Positions 30,729 to 39,296 of a DNA stretch of 40,277 nucleotides are shown here, piece by piece (position 1 is the first letter of the stretch; each line of letters starts with the position of its first letter). This stretch comes from Rhodobacter aestuarii (GTDB taxonomy: Bacteria; Pseudomonadota; Alphaproteobacteria; Rhodobacterales; Rhodobacteraceae), in assembly GCF_900156655.1 (NCBI RefSeq), contig NZ_FTOG01000017.1:1-40277 (forward strand), written 5' to 3'. A program made the translations under genes and the position numbers. The notes under the pieces are model-generated. The model was not told the DNA's origin and searched no databases. It saw only the letters and a program-made list of their open reading frames with translations.

Positions 30729-32597
30729 TCACTTTTCACCCTGAGTTTTCAAGAGTGCCACAACCGGCTCAGCAGCGTTGCGAAGATAGATCGGTCCGAC
30801 ATCCAAGCCGTTCGGTCGGAACGGCTGGACCCCCTCGTTCTGCAGAACGGCCCGGATCGTGTTCCTATGCGCACCAGTTTCGGCCGACAGAATCGTTAGT
30901 GTCGTGTAGCTGGCCTTAAACGCAGCGATGTCGTCGCGGCTCATACGCCATTCCCGACGCTTGGTCGTTGGATTCAAAACCAGCATCGCAGGCGTGTAAC
31001 CACCTTCGATCAGAGCCAGGAATTGACCTTTCCCCCGAATACCCGCCGACCGGGCGAAGGCCGCTGCGGTCACCTCTCCCCGGTTGGTCGAGGGCTTACG
31101 CTTTGGCGCGGCCTTTGCTTTGAGCGCAGCAGCCTCGGTGATTTTCACCACAAACCCGTGGTAGCCGAACACATCTGGACGCTGACCAAGGCGCAGAAAA
31201 CCAGCCCTGATAGCCGCAATGATCCCGCCAACAGGAAGGTCCAGCCGCTTGTGAACGCGTTGGATCGTCTCCCACCCTGGCTCCTCTGGGGCAACCGGCT
31301 GCGCATGGGCATCCAACTCCTCAAGAAGAGCTTGGCCACCGGCAATCCGCCAAGGCGATTTGATCGTTGCAACGTTGGTCCTCGGGACGAGGACACCGTC
31401 TGCCTTCAACCCGTTCAATTCGGCCAGCGTTGCGCCGATTGCCCGTCGCAGCGCAATTGGACCGACCAATGTCGGGATTTCATCAAGAATGTACTGCCAA
31501 GCTTTCGCATCAAAGGTCTTGCGGGCATTGGCACGCGCGTCACTGGGCGCAAACGCGCCCGCTTCTGTCAAGAAATCATCCAGAACTGTCGGGCCGATGC
31601 CGGTTTCCTTGGATGCTGACGTAATGGAGTGTAGGCGCCGCTCGGTCACGGCCTGCCCAAGAAGGTCATCACCTGGCGCCAGCGGCCATATTTCCAGAAA
31701 ATAGTCACGAAGGATCCCGCGAAAGACCGCAAAGGCATCGTCATCAAGATAGATGCCCTTAAGGTGCTGGAAGAGCGGACCCATTTCGCCCTGCGTCACG
31801 ATGTGGCCACCGTCCTGTGATCGCATGAGGATGTCCAGAGCCGCTCGGATCCCATCAGGGCCTTGCGAGACAAAGGTAAAGCCCGTGGCCTTGGCGCGCC
31901 GATCGTCCGGGGCCTCGCCCTGCTTGCGCAGCAAGGCTGCACCGATAAACTCACAGAGTGTGATCGCCGGAAACACCGGCTGTGAGGCCAGCCATGTTTT
32001 GTCCGCAGCGGTACCCTGCGATAGACGCTTATCAAGCCAAAGGTCATAGTCGGTAGGATCAATACGCACGCAGTCGAATGATCCGGCTCGCAGGTCTGGC
32101 AGGATTTCCGCCAATCTCGCTCCAATATTATCCCGTTCGATGGGGAGAGAGCTAGACCACAAGGGAACCAGCGGATGGTGGTGCTGGTGGCAAATATCAA
32201 CACCTCTGCAGAGCCAGTCCCCCCGCAAGGCAATGTGCCGCAATGGATGGGGCTGATCAGCTGCATGCTCACGCATGCAAAGTGGACAGCCCCGAATGAT
32301 CGGATTTCGAAGGGCCCGCGAGACGAAGACTTCCTTCCGAAACCGCATCCGGACGTCCCCGATGCGTTCACCTGTCCAGGAGAGCATCTCGGCGAGCTGC
32401 GCGGGCGACACCCCTGCGCGTTCTGCAAAAATCGCGACGGCCTCTTCGTCCTGCTCCAAGATACGCCGAAAGGTGATGCCAAGATCGAGGGCGAAGTTGA
32501 CAACGTCGGTTCCATTTAGGATTGCCATGCGCGAAAACAGCGACGGGAGCGTCTCGCGGTCAACGGGCTCCAATGTAAGGGCGAGTTTCCGCGGCAA
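30729..32597 (-). CDS. Orphan TniQ-family protein
   Basis: 622 residues. The N-terminal TniQ domain is recognisable by ETLPSLFSRMAILNG and the zinc region RGCPLCMREHAAD with LCRGVDICHQHHHPLVPL. The large C-terminal half has several HTH-like segments (for example TILSAETGAHRNTIRAVLQN). TniQ/TnsD proteins select target sites for Tn5053- and Tn7-type transposition. The start TTG at 32597 has AGGAGG five bases upstream; a TTG at 32651 is possible. No tniA, tniB or resolvase is nearby, so it is either the last piece of a transposon or a protein with another use. Confidence 0.82.
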   Translation of the reverse strand: MPRKLALTLEPVDRETLPSLFSRMAILNGTDVVNFALDLGITFRRILEQDEEAVAIFAERAGVSPAQLAEMLSWTGERIGDVRMRFRKEVFVSRALRNPIIRGCPLCMREHAADQPHPLRHIALRGDWLCRGVDICHQHHHPLVPLWSSSLPIERDNIGARLAEILPDLRAGSFDCVRIDPTDYDLWLDKRLSQGTAADKTWLASQPVFPAITLCEFIGAALLRKQGEAPDDRRAKATGFTFVSQGPDGIRAALDILMRSQDGGHIVTQGEMGPLFQHLKGIYLDDDAFAVFRGILRDYFLEIWPLAPGDDLLGQAVTERRLHSITSASKETGIGPTVLDDFLTEAGAFAPSDARANARKTFDAKAWQYILDEIPTLVGPIALRRAIGATLAELNGLKADGVLVPRTNVATIKSPWRIAGGQALLEELDAHAQPVAPEEPGWETIQRVHKRLDLPVGGIIAAIRAGFLRLGQRPDVFGYHGFVVKITEAAALKAKAAPKRKPSTNRGEVTAAAFARSAGIRGKGQFLALIEGGYTPAMLVLNPTTKRREWRMSRDDIAAFKASYTTLTILSAETGAHRNTIRAVLQNEGVQPFRPNGLDVGPIYLRNAAEPVVALLKTQGEK

Positions 32598-32973
32598 GTA
32601 CACCTCCTGTGTGCTCAAACGCCCCACGTGTTGCGATACCGTAATGCTCAACCAAATAGATAACGCCTGACGCTACTGTTCTAACCGTCCAGAGAACAAG
32701 TAATAAGGTAATCTGCTTAGATCTGATGGACTGCAGTCACATATTTTTCTTGGAAGGGTGCGCCCCGCTAAAAAAGGGGAGGAGTACCGTTGTGCATGAG
32801 GGACAGGCAGGGGAGGCCAACACCGGCCTCCGACGCTAAGCGGCAGCGCATACCGCTCGTGTCGAGCGCCCCTGATACGTGCGCGCACTTGACCCCGGCA
32901 ACTGATATCATGAATGTCATACCCAACGCGTGCTTTCAGCACGACGGCGATCCTGGGTGAGAAGGAGACGCGC
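32598..32973. other. Intergenic region with hairpin
   Basis: No gene is supported in these 376 bases. GGAGGCC / GGCCTCC (32812-32831, six-base loop) forms a good hairpin, and CCCC-GCTAAAAAA-GGGG lies near 32764-32780. The region separates divergent genes and presumably holds the promoters of both. Confidence 0.4.
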
Positions 32974-33201
32974 ATGATTGGTCCATTGATCTGCATAGCT
33001 GGCGTGGTTGTCTGCATCGTAGGGTCTTTACATTGCTGGCTGACCTACCGGAATACTGTCCGGGCAGTGCGCATCGACCCCGAGCGTGTCCGGCGGTTCG
33101 TGGAAAGCGCGCCGTTGCATCGCCTGGAAGAATTGAAGGCGAAGCGGCCAGTTTGTCAGTGCTGCGGTGCGCCACTCGGGCTGCAGCGCGAACAATACTG
33201 A
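32974..33201 (+). CDS. Small membrane protein with cysteine cluster
   Basis: 75 residues. One N-terminal membrane helix (about residues 2-23, PLICIAGVVVCIVGSLHCW), a basic middle (RAVRIDPERVRRFVESAP) and a C-terminal CQCCGAPLG motif like one half of a zinc ribbon. AAGGAG lies six bases before the ATG, which supports it as a real gene. No family is recognised. Confidence 0.6.
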   Translation: MIGPLICIAGVVVCIVGSLHCWLTYRNTVRAVRIDPERVRRFVESAPLHRLEELKAKRPVCQCCGAPLGLQREQY

Positions 33202-33388
33202 AGACCCTTCATGTCTTTCTGGTCTCGTTAGGGGCCAGCGGCAGCGCTGATCAGTGCATCAGCTACGGCTGCCGCGGGGCAAGGCTGGCCCGTGCCCAAC
33301 TATTCGACGCTGTGCCGCCGGCAGGCGCGGATCACCAATTAGTCAGCCGGCGGAACGAATTGGCCTGCAAGTCGCCGGATGGCGCCAC

Positions 33389-34174
33389 TCACCAGACACA
33401 CCCCCGCCATGAGGCATCCAGCCGGGGCGCGCTCGCCCAGTCATTGGGGTAACCCACCGACACGTTGATCAACTGCGTCCTCTCGATCCGAAACGACGCT
33501 TCCCGGTGCGTATGACCAAAGAACCAATAGTCGGGCTGATGGCGCGCGATCAATGCGGTCAGATCGGAGGCATAGGCCGCGCGGACCGCGCCGTCGGGCG
33601 CGAGGCTCGAGGGGTGTGGCGCGTGATGCGTCACCACAATTGTGCGCCCGTAGAAAGGCGCGCTTAGGCGCTCGTCCAACCAGGCGAGGTGATGCGCGTG
33701 GACGTCGGTCGTGTGGTGCGGCCGGAGCTTGCGGTAATGCTCACGCTCGACGCGGATGCAGCGGTAATCGTTCATTCGCTCCATCGCCTCGGCACCGTTT
33801 CGTTCGCGATTGCCGCCCAGCATCATGTCGGTCCAGAGCGTGCAGCACAGTAGCCGGATATCGCCAAGGATGATCTCTTGTATCTGAACGAAATGGGCGC
33901 CAACCCCCCGTGCGATTGCTTCGAGCTTGTCTTCGCGGTCCAGCCGCCCGTCGTAAAAGTCATGATTGCCGGGAAAAATGCAGACCTTCGAGAGGTCAAT
34001 GTGGTGACTGATCGCCGCAAGTGCGGGTTTCCAGCGCACTTGGGCCTTGTTGCTCAGATCACCGGCTATCACCAGCAGATCGATCTCGGAAAAATCCGCT
34101 TTGGCGAGCGGGTTCCGTCCAGCTTCTTGCCAGAAGTCGTAATGAAGGTCCGCAAGGATCAGGATCTTCGGCAT
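33389..34174 (-). CDS. Calcineurin-like metallophosphoesterase
   Basis: 261 residues. All motifs of the two-metal phosphoesterase fold are present: ADLHYD (D9, H11), AGDLSN (D39), PGNHDFYDG (N70, H71), VVTHHAPHPSS and FGHTHREAS. The start MPKILILADLHYD at 34174 is the usual one; a longer frame to 34228 is not needed. Substrate unknown (nucleotide, phosphoprotein or phosphodiester). It lies alone between gene-poor stretches in an accessory region. Confidence 0.85.
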   Translation of the reverse strand: MPKILILADLHYDFWQEAGRNPLAKADFSEIDLLVIAGDLSNKAQVRWKPALAAISHHIDLSKVCIFPGNHDFYDGRLDREDKLEAIARGVGAHFVQIQEIILGDIRLLCCTLWTDMMLGGNRERNGAEAMERMNDYRCIRVEREHYRKLRPHHTTDVHAHHLAWLDERLSAPFYGRTIVVTHHAPHPSSLAPDGAVRAAYASDLTALIARHQPDYWFFGHTHREASFRIERTQLINVSVGYPNDWASAPRLDASWRGCVW

Positions 34175-34890
34175 GGTGCGCGCGCTCGCTTGGTCTGCAG
34201 GTTGGGGACCGATACAGCATGCTCGCACGAACGACCACTTTAGAGCAACCGCATCTCAGCGACCGACTTTGGGCGGCCGATTGCCGCCGGTCAGGGTGAC
34301 GCATACGCTGCAGAGCGGCTTCCCCGAAGCGGCCGCCCATGGCACGGCGCAGCAAAATCCGGCTCGAATGTCGGCTCAGCGGACGAAGTGAGCTTTGGCT
34401 GTGGTTTCACCAAAGTCGGCTTTCGAGAAAACTGAGCCAATCAAAACGGTGGTTTGGGGGACGTTGCTCCTGCCAATAAGGATTGGACCAAGACAGGCGC
34501 GTCTGAGTAACCTGTGAGCCAGCCCAAAAATCGGGATAAGAACGGAGAGCACTCAAAGCGAAAACCTAGCCCTCGTTCGATCCTTGATTTGGATAGAAGT
34601 CGCTAATTTGTTCTCATCAAAAATTCCCCACCGCCTCCCTCCACCCACGGGAGCACCATTGAACACGATGGAGCACACCGGAGCACATGATAACATACGA
34701 ACACCACCTAAAAACTTTAAGTGTCTGATTTTATTTATATTATCGGAGCATTGGAATTTGTATGACTACATAGAGTTGGCGAGTTGACGACATATGTGCA
34801 TGAGTTTATGCGTGAATGCACGATAAACACCGTTTGAAATCCCGGCCGTAAACCACTAAGTAGTTGAAATTAAAGAATTTTATACTATCT
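34175..34890. other. Gene-poor, AT-rich, origin-like segment
   Basis: No gene is supported. GGAGCAC occurs at 34650, 34670 and 34680 (spacing 20 and 10 bp, helical phasing) with a variant GGAGCAT at 34745. From about 34687 the DNA is markedly AT-rich compared with its surroundings. Short phased direct repeats beside AT-rich DNA and a DNA-binding-like gene resemble a small plasmid origin, but this is only a resemblance. Confidence 0.35.
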
Positions 34891-35068
34891 TGGTATTGCG
34901 ACCCAATGATAGGCTTCCACCCCCTATCCGCTTAAGTCGCATTTGTCAGAACGCGGCGGGGTCCACACCCGCCGCACCCACTGATTGTAGCTTGATGATG
35001 GGCTTCCACCCCCCATCCGCTCGGATTGCATTTGTCAGAACGCAGCGGGGTCCAAACCCGCAGCACCA
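34891..35068 (+). repeat. Two tandem 89-bp units, each with two hairpins
   Basis: The well-conserved 72-bp cores are 34907-34978 and 34996-35067. Hairpin 1 is GATAGG/CCTATC in the first unit and GATGGG/CCCATC in the second, a compensatory change around an identical loop CTTCCACCC. Hairpin 2 is GCGGCGGG/CCCGCCGC (perfect) in the first and GCAGCGGG/CCCGCAGC (one A-A mismatch) in the second. The linker CATTTGTCAGAACGC is shared. The period is not a multiple of three and the units end just before the ATG at 35091, so they are non-coding. Confidence 0.8.
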
Positions 35069-35090
35069 CTACAGCAGAGAAAGCAGAAAA

Positions 35091-35750
35091 ATGAACGCTA
35101 AGAGAAGAACCGCCGTACAGCGAAGCAACGACAAACAGTCATCTATGCAGGCCAAACTGTTTCCTGAGCAGGATGAGAAAAAGTACTGGGACGTGAAAAA
35201 CAAAGCCCGAACCAAGGGGTACACGAGCATGCCGCGCACCATACCCCTAATTGGGGCTATGGCCGATCTAATGGCAGGCAAAGGCAAGCCCGTAACTAGT
35301 ACATATCTAGAGCTTTGGTGCCGCTGTAACGAGCAAGGTTTTGTGAACGTCAGCAAGCACAGCGATGTATCTTTTGCGTCAGGATTTTCTGGAGAACGCG
35401 GTGTCTCAACATGGAAACAGCGGCTCAAAAAGCTGGAAGCACTTGGCTTTATCTCGATCCAGTCAGGTACGGCAGGTGATATTCACTATGTCCAAATTTG
35501 GAATCCATATCTCGTCATTAAGCATCATGCCGAAGCCGACACCGAAGGATTCTCCGACAAGCACTATAACGCCTATTTGGATCGCTACTATGAAATCGGG
35601 GCGCTCGATCTTGAAGAAGAGCCTGCCGTACCAGCGGCAACCGCTGTGGATTTATCTGTGTTAACAGCAGCACAGCCAGCAACGGCAGTGCCACCCATGC
35701 CGACGGCGGCAGTTCCAGCAATGCCAGAGGTAAAAAAGACAGATACGTGA
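35091..35750 (+). CDS. Hypothetical winged-helix-like protein
   Basis: 219 residues. A basic N-terminus is followed by a core (ARTKGYTSMPRTIPLIGAMA; GKPVTSTYLELWCRCNEQGF; FSGERGVSTWKQRLKKLEAL; ISIQSGTAGDIHYVQIWNPY) with the feel of a winged-helix DNA-binding domain. The tail is rich in Ala, Pro and Val. I do not know its function; proteins of this general type are plasmid- and island-associated in my memory. Its GC content is lower than the flanking genes, a sign of transfer. The start ATG 35091 is preferred because earlier in-frame starts would run through the hairpin repeats. Confidence 0.6.
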   Translation: MNAKRRTAVQRSNDKQSSMQAKLFPEQDEKKYWDVKNKARTKGYTSMPRTIPLIGAMADLMAGKGKPVTSTYLELWCRCNEQGFVNVSKHSDVSFASGFSGERGVSTWKQRLKKLEALGFISIQSGTAGDIHYVQIWNPYLVIKHHAEADTEGFSDKHYNAYLDRYYEIGALDLEEEPAVPAATAVDLSVLTAAQPATAVPPMPTAAVPAMPEVKKTDT

Positions 35751-36077
35751 GACAAAAGTCTATCAGATGGAGCCCCCAAATATCGGATCCTGAGGAGCTT
35801 TTGTCGTGGCCAATATCGAGTGCCGAAAACGGTCATTTTTAGCCACGCCTGCGATAGCTGACATTCGTTCCAGTTGCAGCATTTGCCAATAAGGGCTCGA
35901 ACCGGTCATGCGGCGCTGCGGCGTGCGACGAGATAGAGCCGCAACGTCAGAGCCTACGTGCTCGGCCCTTTGCCGTCGGTCGCATCATTGAGTTCTTCGC
36001 TCCGAACCAGCCGTTCGAGCGCGCCGCAGCGACGAGATAAGCGGCCCTGAGCGGATGGCTGTGCAAATTGCGGAATC
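35751..36077. other. Intergenic region with inverted repeat
   Basis: No gene is supported. GACAAAAG (35751-35758, directly after the stop codon) and CTTTTGTC (35798-35805) form a perfect inverted repeat with a 39-base interior. GCGACGAGATA occurs twice (35925-35935 and 36029-36039). These could be scars of a mobile element, but no transposase fragment is convincing. Confidence 0.35.
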
Positions 36078-38204
36078 TCAAGCTTGGAGGCTGCACGCGG
36101 TATAGGAGGCTGTCTGCGAAGTTTCGACATTGTACTTGCGCGCTCCGTCGATATGGACAAGTGGCTGCGGTCGGCAAAAATGAAAGCCCTGAACTTCATT
36201 GCAACCGAGGGCCCGAAGCAGGTCCGTCGTCTGTTCACTCTCTACGCCTTCGGCCACCGTCGCTAAAGCCAATCCCTGCGCCAGATCCATGATCGCGCGT
36301 AAGATAGGCCCGTTGCGTCCTTTCGCCTCCGCCCCCAATACGAAAGACTTGTCGATTTTTATCCGGTCCACGGGCAGATCGCGAAGATGCGTAAGAGATG
36401 CAAAGCCGGTCCCGAAATCATCGAGGGCGATCGTCACCCCCGCTGCGCGTAGCAGCGCAAATCCGGCAATCAGATTCTCCGTGTTCTGGCCCAGGAGCGC
36501 CGTCTCGACGACCTCCAACTCGATCTGCTCTGGTGTTAGCCCTGCCGCTGCGATCTTCGCCAGAAGATCAGGCGCGAAACTGGATCGGTGCAAGCTGTGA
36601 TCGGAGAAATTCACCGCCACGCGGCCCAGGTGCGCGCTCGCCTCTGCCAAGTCAGAGAGTACGCGGCGCAACACCGCAGCATCAATCAAGGCGGCGCAAT
36701 CCGGATCATCGAACGCATCCCACCAATCGCCCGGTGTGCTAATTTCACCATCGGGACAGCGTATCCGCGCAAGCGCCTCGTGGCCCGTGACGCGGCCATC
36801 TGAAAGCCGGATCTTCGGCTGATACCACGCCTCGATCCGGCCCTCACGCTCGGCCTCGCGCACCATTGCCAGAGTGGCACGCCGCGCCTCGACAGCACAG
36901 AGGGTCGGCCCTCGCAGAAAGGCCGCGCCGCCACGCCCTGCGCGCTTCACCTCGCTCAGCGCAGCCTTAGCGCGCCCCCAGAGTTCCTCAGGCTCGCGCG
37001 CATCAACCGGGCGCACGGCCATGCCGATCGATGCGCGCAATTGCACCGCTGCGTCAGACCGCGCGAGTGGTGCCCGGAGCGTGGCCTGAACATCTGCTGC
37101 AAGCCGCTGTGCCAGTGCATCTGCGCCGCAAGCATTTCCAACAGCGTGCTCTAATGGGGCGAGCAGTGCGAACTCCTCACCGGCAACCCGCGCGGCGAGG
37201 CCTTCGGCGGGGAGCAACGCGGCTAGTCGCTCTCCGACCTCGCGCAGCATCGCGTCGGTTCGGTCTTCGCCATAGTCGTCAATAAGCCCAGCAAAATCGG
37301 GAAGGTCGATCAGCAACAGTGCCAACTCCCTCTCCTCGTCGCAGACATTGGCAAGCTGCGAACGAAACCATTGCCGGTTTGCCAAACCGGTCACTTCGTC
37401 CAAATGCGCCAATTGCCAAAGCCGCTGCCGGTCGCGATGAGCTCGGCTGATATCCGCCAGAACCCCTTGGACGCGCGCCACCTTGCCCTTCTCCCAAAGG
37501 GCCTCACAGTAAATGCGAATCTGGCGGGTTTGTTCGTCCGCAATCACGATTTCTGCCTCAAGATCGAGAGGGGCGCACAAGACCTCAGGTGTAGTCAGAA
37601 GCCGCCCAAGACGTGCCCGCAGCGGCGCAGAGGTCAGCCTGCCGAGCACATCGTCAAGGCCGAGCGGGGCCTTGGGGCGCAGGCCAAGCAGGCGCAGCAC
37701 TTGATCGGACACGTCGAACACCCGCAGCACCGGGTCCCAAGACCAAGCACCGACCTCGGCCATACGTTCGACCTGTCCCAGCCAGTGCGCCCGCATTCCC
37801 GCCACTGCCTCAAGGCGGGCTACCCCATCTTCAGAGCGGTGCCGCCGCCCAGCATCAAGCAGCACCAGCGTGGCTCCCTCCGTGTCCAACAGTCGTCTCG
37901 CGCTTAGCAGGCAGCGGCGCACACCCCCCGTGGCATCGGGCAGCGGCAGAGAGATTTCGTCGAGCCGCCCCGTCAATCGCAGTTGCGGCGCCAAATGCGT
38001 GAGCCAGAACACGCGCCCTGCTGAGGAAAGCAGGTCCGTTAGGTCGCGCCCCAGCACCGCCTCAGGGGGGCGTCCAACCCAGTGCAGGAATTCCTTATTG
38101 GCCGAGCGCACCTGCCCCGCGTCGTTAATCTCGACAAGGCCACATGGCGCGCTGTCGGCGGCAGCACCATAGCCGCGCCGCGCTTTGCTCGGAGGCAGGC
38201 TCAC
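36078..38204 (-). CDS. PAS-PAS-GGDEF-EAL protein, probable c-di-GMP phosphodiesterase
   Basis: 708 residues. PAS 1 (about 15-120) contains FWLTHLAPQLRLTGRLDEI; PAS 2 is about 140-255. The GGDEF domain (262-435) is degenerate: AGEEF at 341-345 and loss of the usual ND/GD substrate residues, so it is probably not a cyclase. The EAL domain (445-690) looks active: EAL at 476-478, VNFSDHSL, ELEVVET, LDDFGTG, KIDKSF, AEGVE and QGF. It should hydrolyse c-di-GMP to pGpG and so affect motility and biofilm. No membrane helix is evident. The GTG start at 38204 overlaps the TGA of the hydrolase gene, so the two are translationally coupled. Confidence 0.88.
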   Translation of the reverse strand: MSLPPSKARRGYGAAADSAPCGLVEINDAGQVRSANKEFLHWVGRPPEAVLGRDLTDLLSSAGRVFWLTHLAPQLRLTGRLDEISLPLPDATGGVRRCLLSARRLLDTEGATLVLLDAGRRHRSEDGVARLEAVAGMRAHWLGQVERMAEVGAWSWDPVLRVFDVSDQVLRLLGLRPKAPLGLDDVLGRLTSAPLRARLGRLLTTPEVLCAPLDLEAEIVIADEQTRQIRIYCEALWEKGKVARVQGVLADISRAHRDRQRLWQLAHLDEVTGLANRQWFRSQLANVCDEERELALLLIDLPDFAGLIDDYGEDRTDAMLREVGERLAALLPAEGLAARVAGEEFALLAPLEHAVGNACGADALAQRLAADVQATLRAPLARSDAAVQLRASIGMAVRPVDAREPEELWGRAKAALSEVKRAGRGGAAFLRGPTLCAVEARRATLAMVREAEREGRIEAWYQPKIRLSDGRVTGHEALARIRCPDGEISTPGDWWDAFDDPDCAALIDAAVLRRVLSDLAEASAHLGRVAVNFSDHSLHRSSFAPDLLAKIAAAGLTPEQIELEVVETALLGQNTENLIAGFALLRAAGVTIALDDFGTGFASLTHLRDLPVDRIKIDKSFVLGAEAKGRNGPILRAIMDLAQGLALATVAEGVESEQTTDLLRALGCNEVQGFHFCRPQPLVHIDGARKYNVETSQTASYTACSLQA

Positions 38205-39031
38205 CGGCTCTCGTCCGATGGGGCAGCCCCCTCGGCCCCGGTCGTTAGGCCAGAGAGGATCGCATTTGCAACGACCTCGGGATGGCTCAGGTGCGGGCAA
38301 TGGCCGTGGCTTTGCAGCTGCATCAGACGACTGCCTGCAATGGTGCGATGCACAAACTCTACCGCGGCATCGGGGGCGATTGGGTCGTCTTGCGATTGCA
38401 AAATCAGCGTCGGCACCCGCAGTTGCGGTAATGCGGCACGAACGTCGACGAAAAAAGTGGCGCGGGCGAATGCTGAGGCGATCTCGGGGTCGTTGCGATG
38501 CAAGCGTTGCGCAAAATCACTCGCCAACTCGGGGCGGTCGGGGTTGCCGGTGGCGATTGGCGCGAAACCCGTAGCCCAGTCTGCGAAATTACGATCAAGC
38601 ATTTCGAGCAGATCCTCGACAGTCTCTCGACTGAAACCGCCGGTGTAATTCTCTTTGTCGATATAGCACGCAGAGGGACCGATCATCACCAGTTCCGCGA
38701 ATAGATCGGGGCGCTCAATCGCCGCAAGCGCACCGATCATCGAAGAGACCGAATGGCCGACGAAGCGCACCTGGCCAAGCGCAAGCCGATCAAGCAGCGC
38801 CACGAGGTCATCGACATAACCGCGCAGGCTCGCGTGGCGCTGACGGTCATAGAGATCAGCGGCGGCCTGTCCGCAGCCAGCATGATCGAAAAGCACCACA
38901 CGATAATGCGGTGCGAGTTGCGGGACCACCGCACGCCAAACTGTCTGGTCACAACCATAACCATGCGCCAGCATCAGCGGCACATTGCCCGTGCCGGTCT
39001 CATGGAAGTTGTGCAGGGCGTCATCGAGCAT
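38201..39031 (-). CDS. RsbQ/KAI2-type alpha/beta hydrolase
   Basis: 276 residues. The fold signatures are LAHGYGCDQTVWRAVVPQL, VVLFDHAGCG, and the nucleophile elbow FVGHSVSSMIGALA (S94). The other triad members are D216 in LQSQDDP and H244 in SHGHCPHLSHP. GPSACYIDKENYTGGF is specific for the RsbQ/KAI2/D14 branch. In Bacillus subtilis RsbQ is required by the PAS-domain phosphatase RsbP in energy-stress signalling; plant relatives perceive karrikin and strigolactone. Here the partner is a PAS-EAL protein encoded with a four-base overlap. The ligand is unknown. ATG 39031 is chosen by comparison with the family; a GTG at 39064 is possible. Confidence 0.88.
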   Translation of the reverse strand: MLDDALHNFHETGTGNVPLMLAHGYGCDQTVWRAVVPQLAPHYRVVLFDHAGCGQAAADLYDRQRHASLRGYVDDLVALLDRLALGQVRFVGHSVSSMIGALAAIERPDLFAELVMIGPSACYIDKENYTGGFSRETVEDLLEMLDRNFADWATGFAPIATGNPDRPELASDFAQRLHRNDPEIASAFARATFFVDVRAALPQLRVPTLILQSQDDPIAPDAAVEFVHRTIAGSRLMQLQSHGHCPHLSHPEVVANAILSGLTTGAEGAAPSDESR

Positions 39032-39083
39032 GGCTACCGGATTCCCGCAAAGGATAACTCGCACTCATTCAATACATCTTATG

Positions 39084-39100
39084 CGTGAAATTTAATCACG
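39084..39100. promoter_or_regulatory. Palindrome in the promoter region of the hydrolase-EAL operon
   Basis: CGTGA-N7-TCACG in AT-rich DNA, 53 bp upstream of the hydrolase start. TAAGAT (minus strand, 39076-39081) is a -10 candidate, which would put the palindrome near the -35 box. It is similar in form to CRP/FNR-type sites, but the spacer is one base longer. Confidence 0.4.
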
Positions 39101-39296
39101 AAAAAAGCATTAAAATGAAGCCCCTCGATCCGGGCGATATTTTTAACCGCTCTCGGTCATGGGGCGTCCTCACCGCAATAACAAATTTTTCGGATCGTGC
39201 CGAACCAATCTAAGTCGATGGCGCGCGCTCAGCCTCAGAAGCCTTCAGCCAACCTCGCAACTTCACAGATCAATAGGCTCCGGCGTTGGCGGTGCA

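Noticed and set aside
30729-32597. CRISPR-associated or complete Tn7-like transposon around tniQ
   Set aside because: No Cas gene, CRISPR array, transposase or ATPase is found anywhere in the window.
34890-35090. N-terminal extension of the winged-helix-like gene through the hairpin repeats
   Set aside because: The frame is open by chance; the repeat period of 89 is not a multiple of three, and the base changes preserve pairing and not codons.
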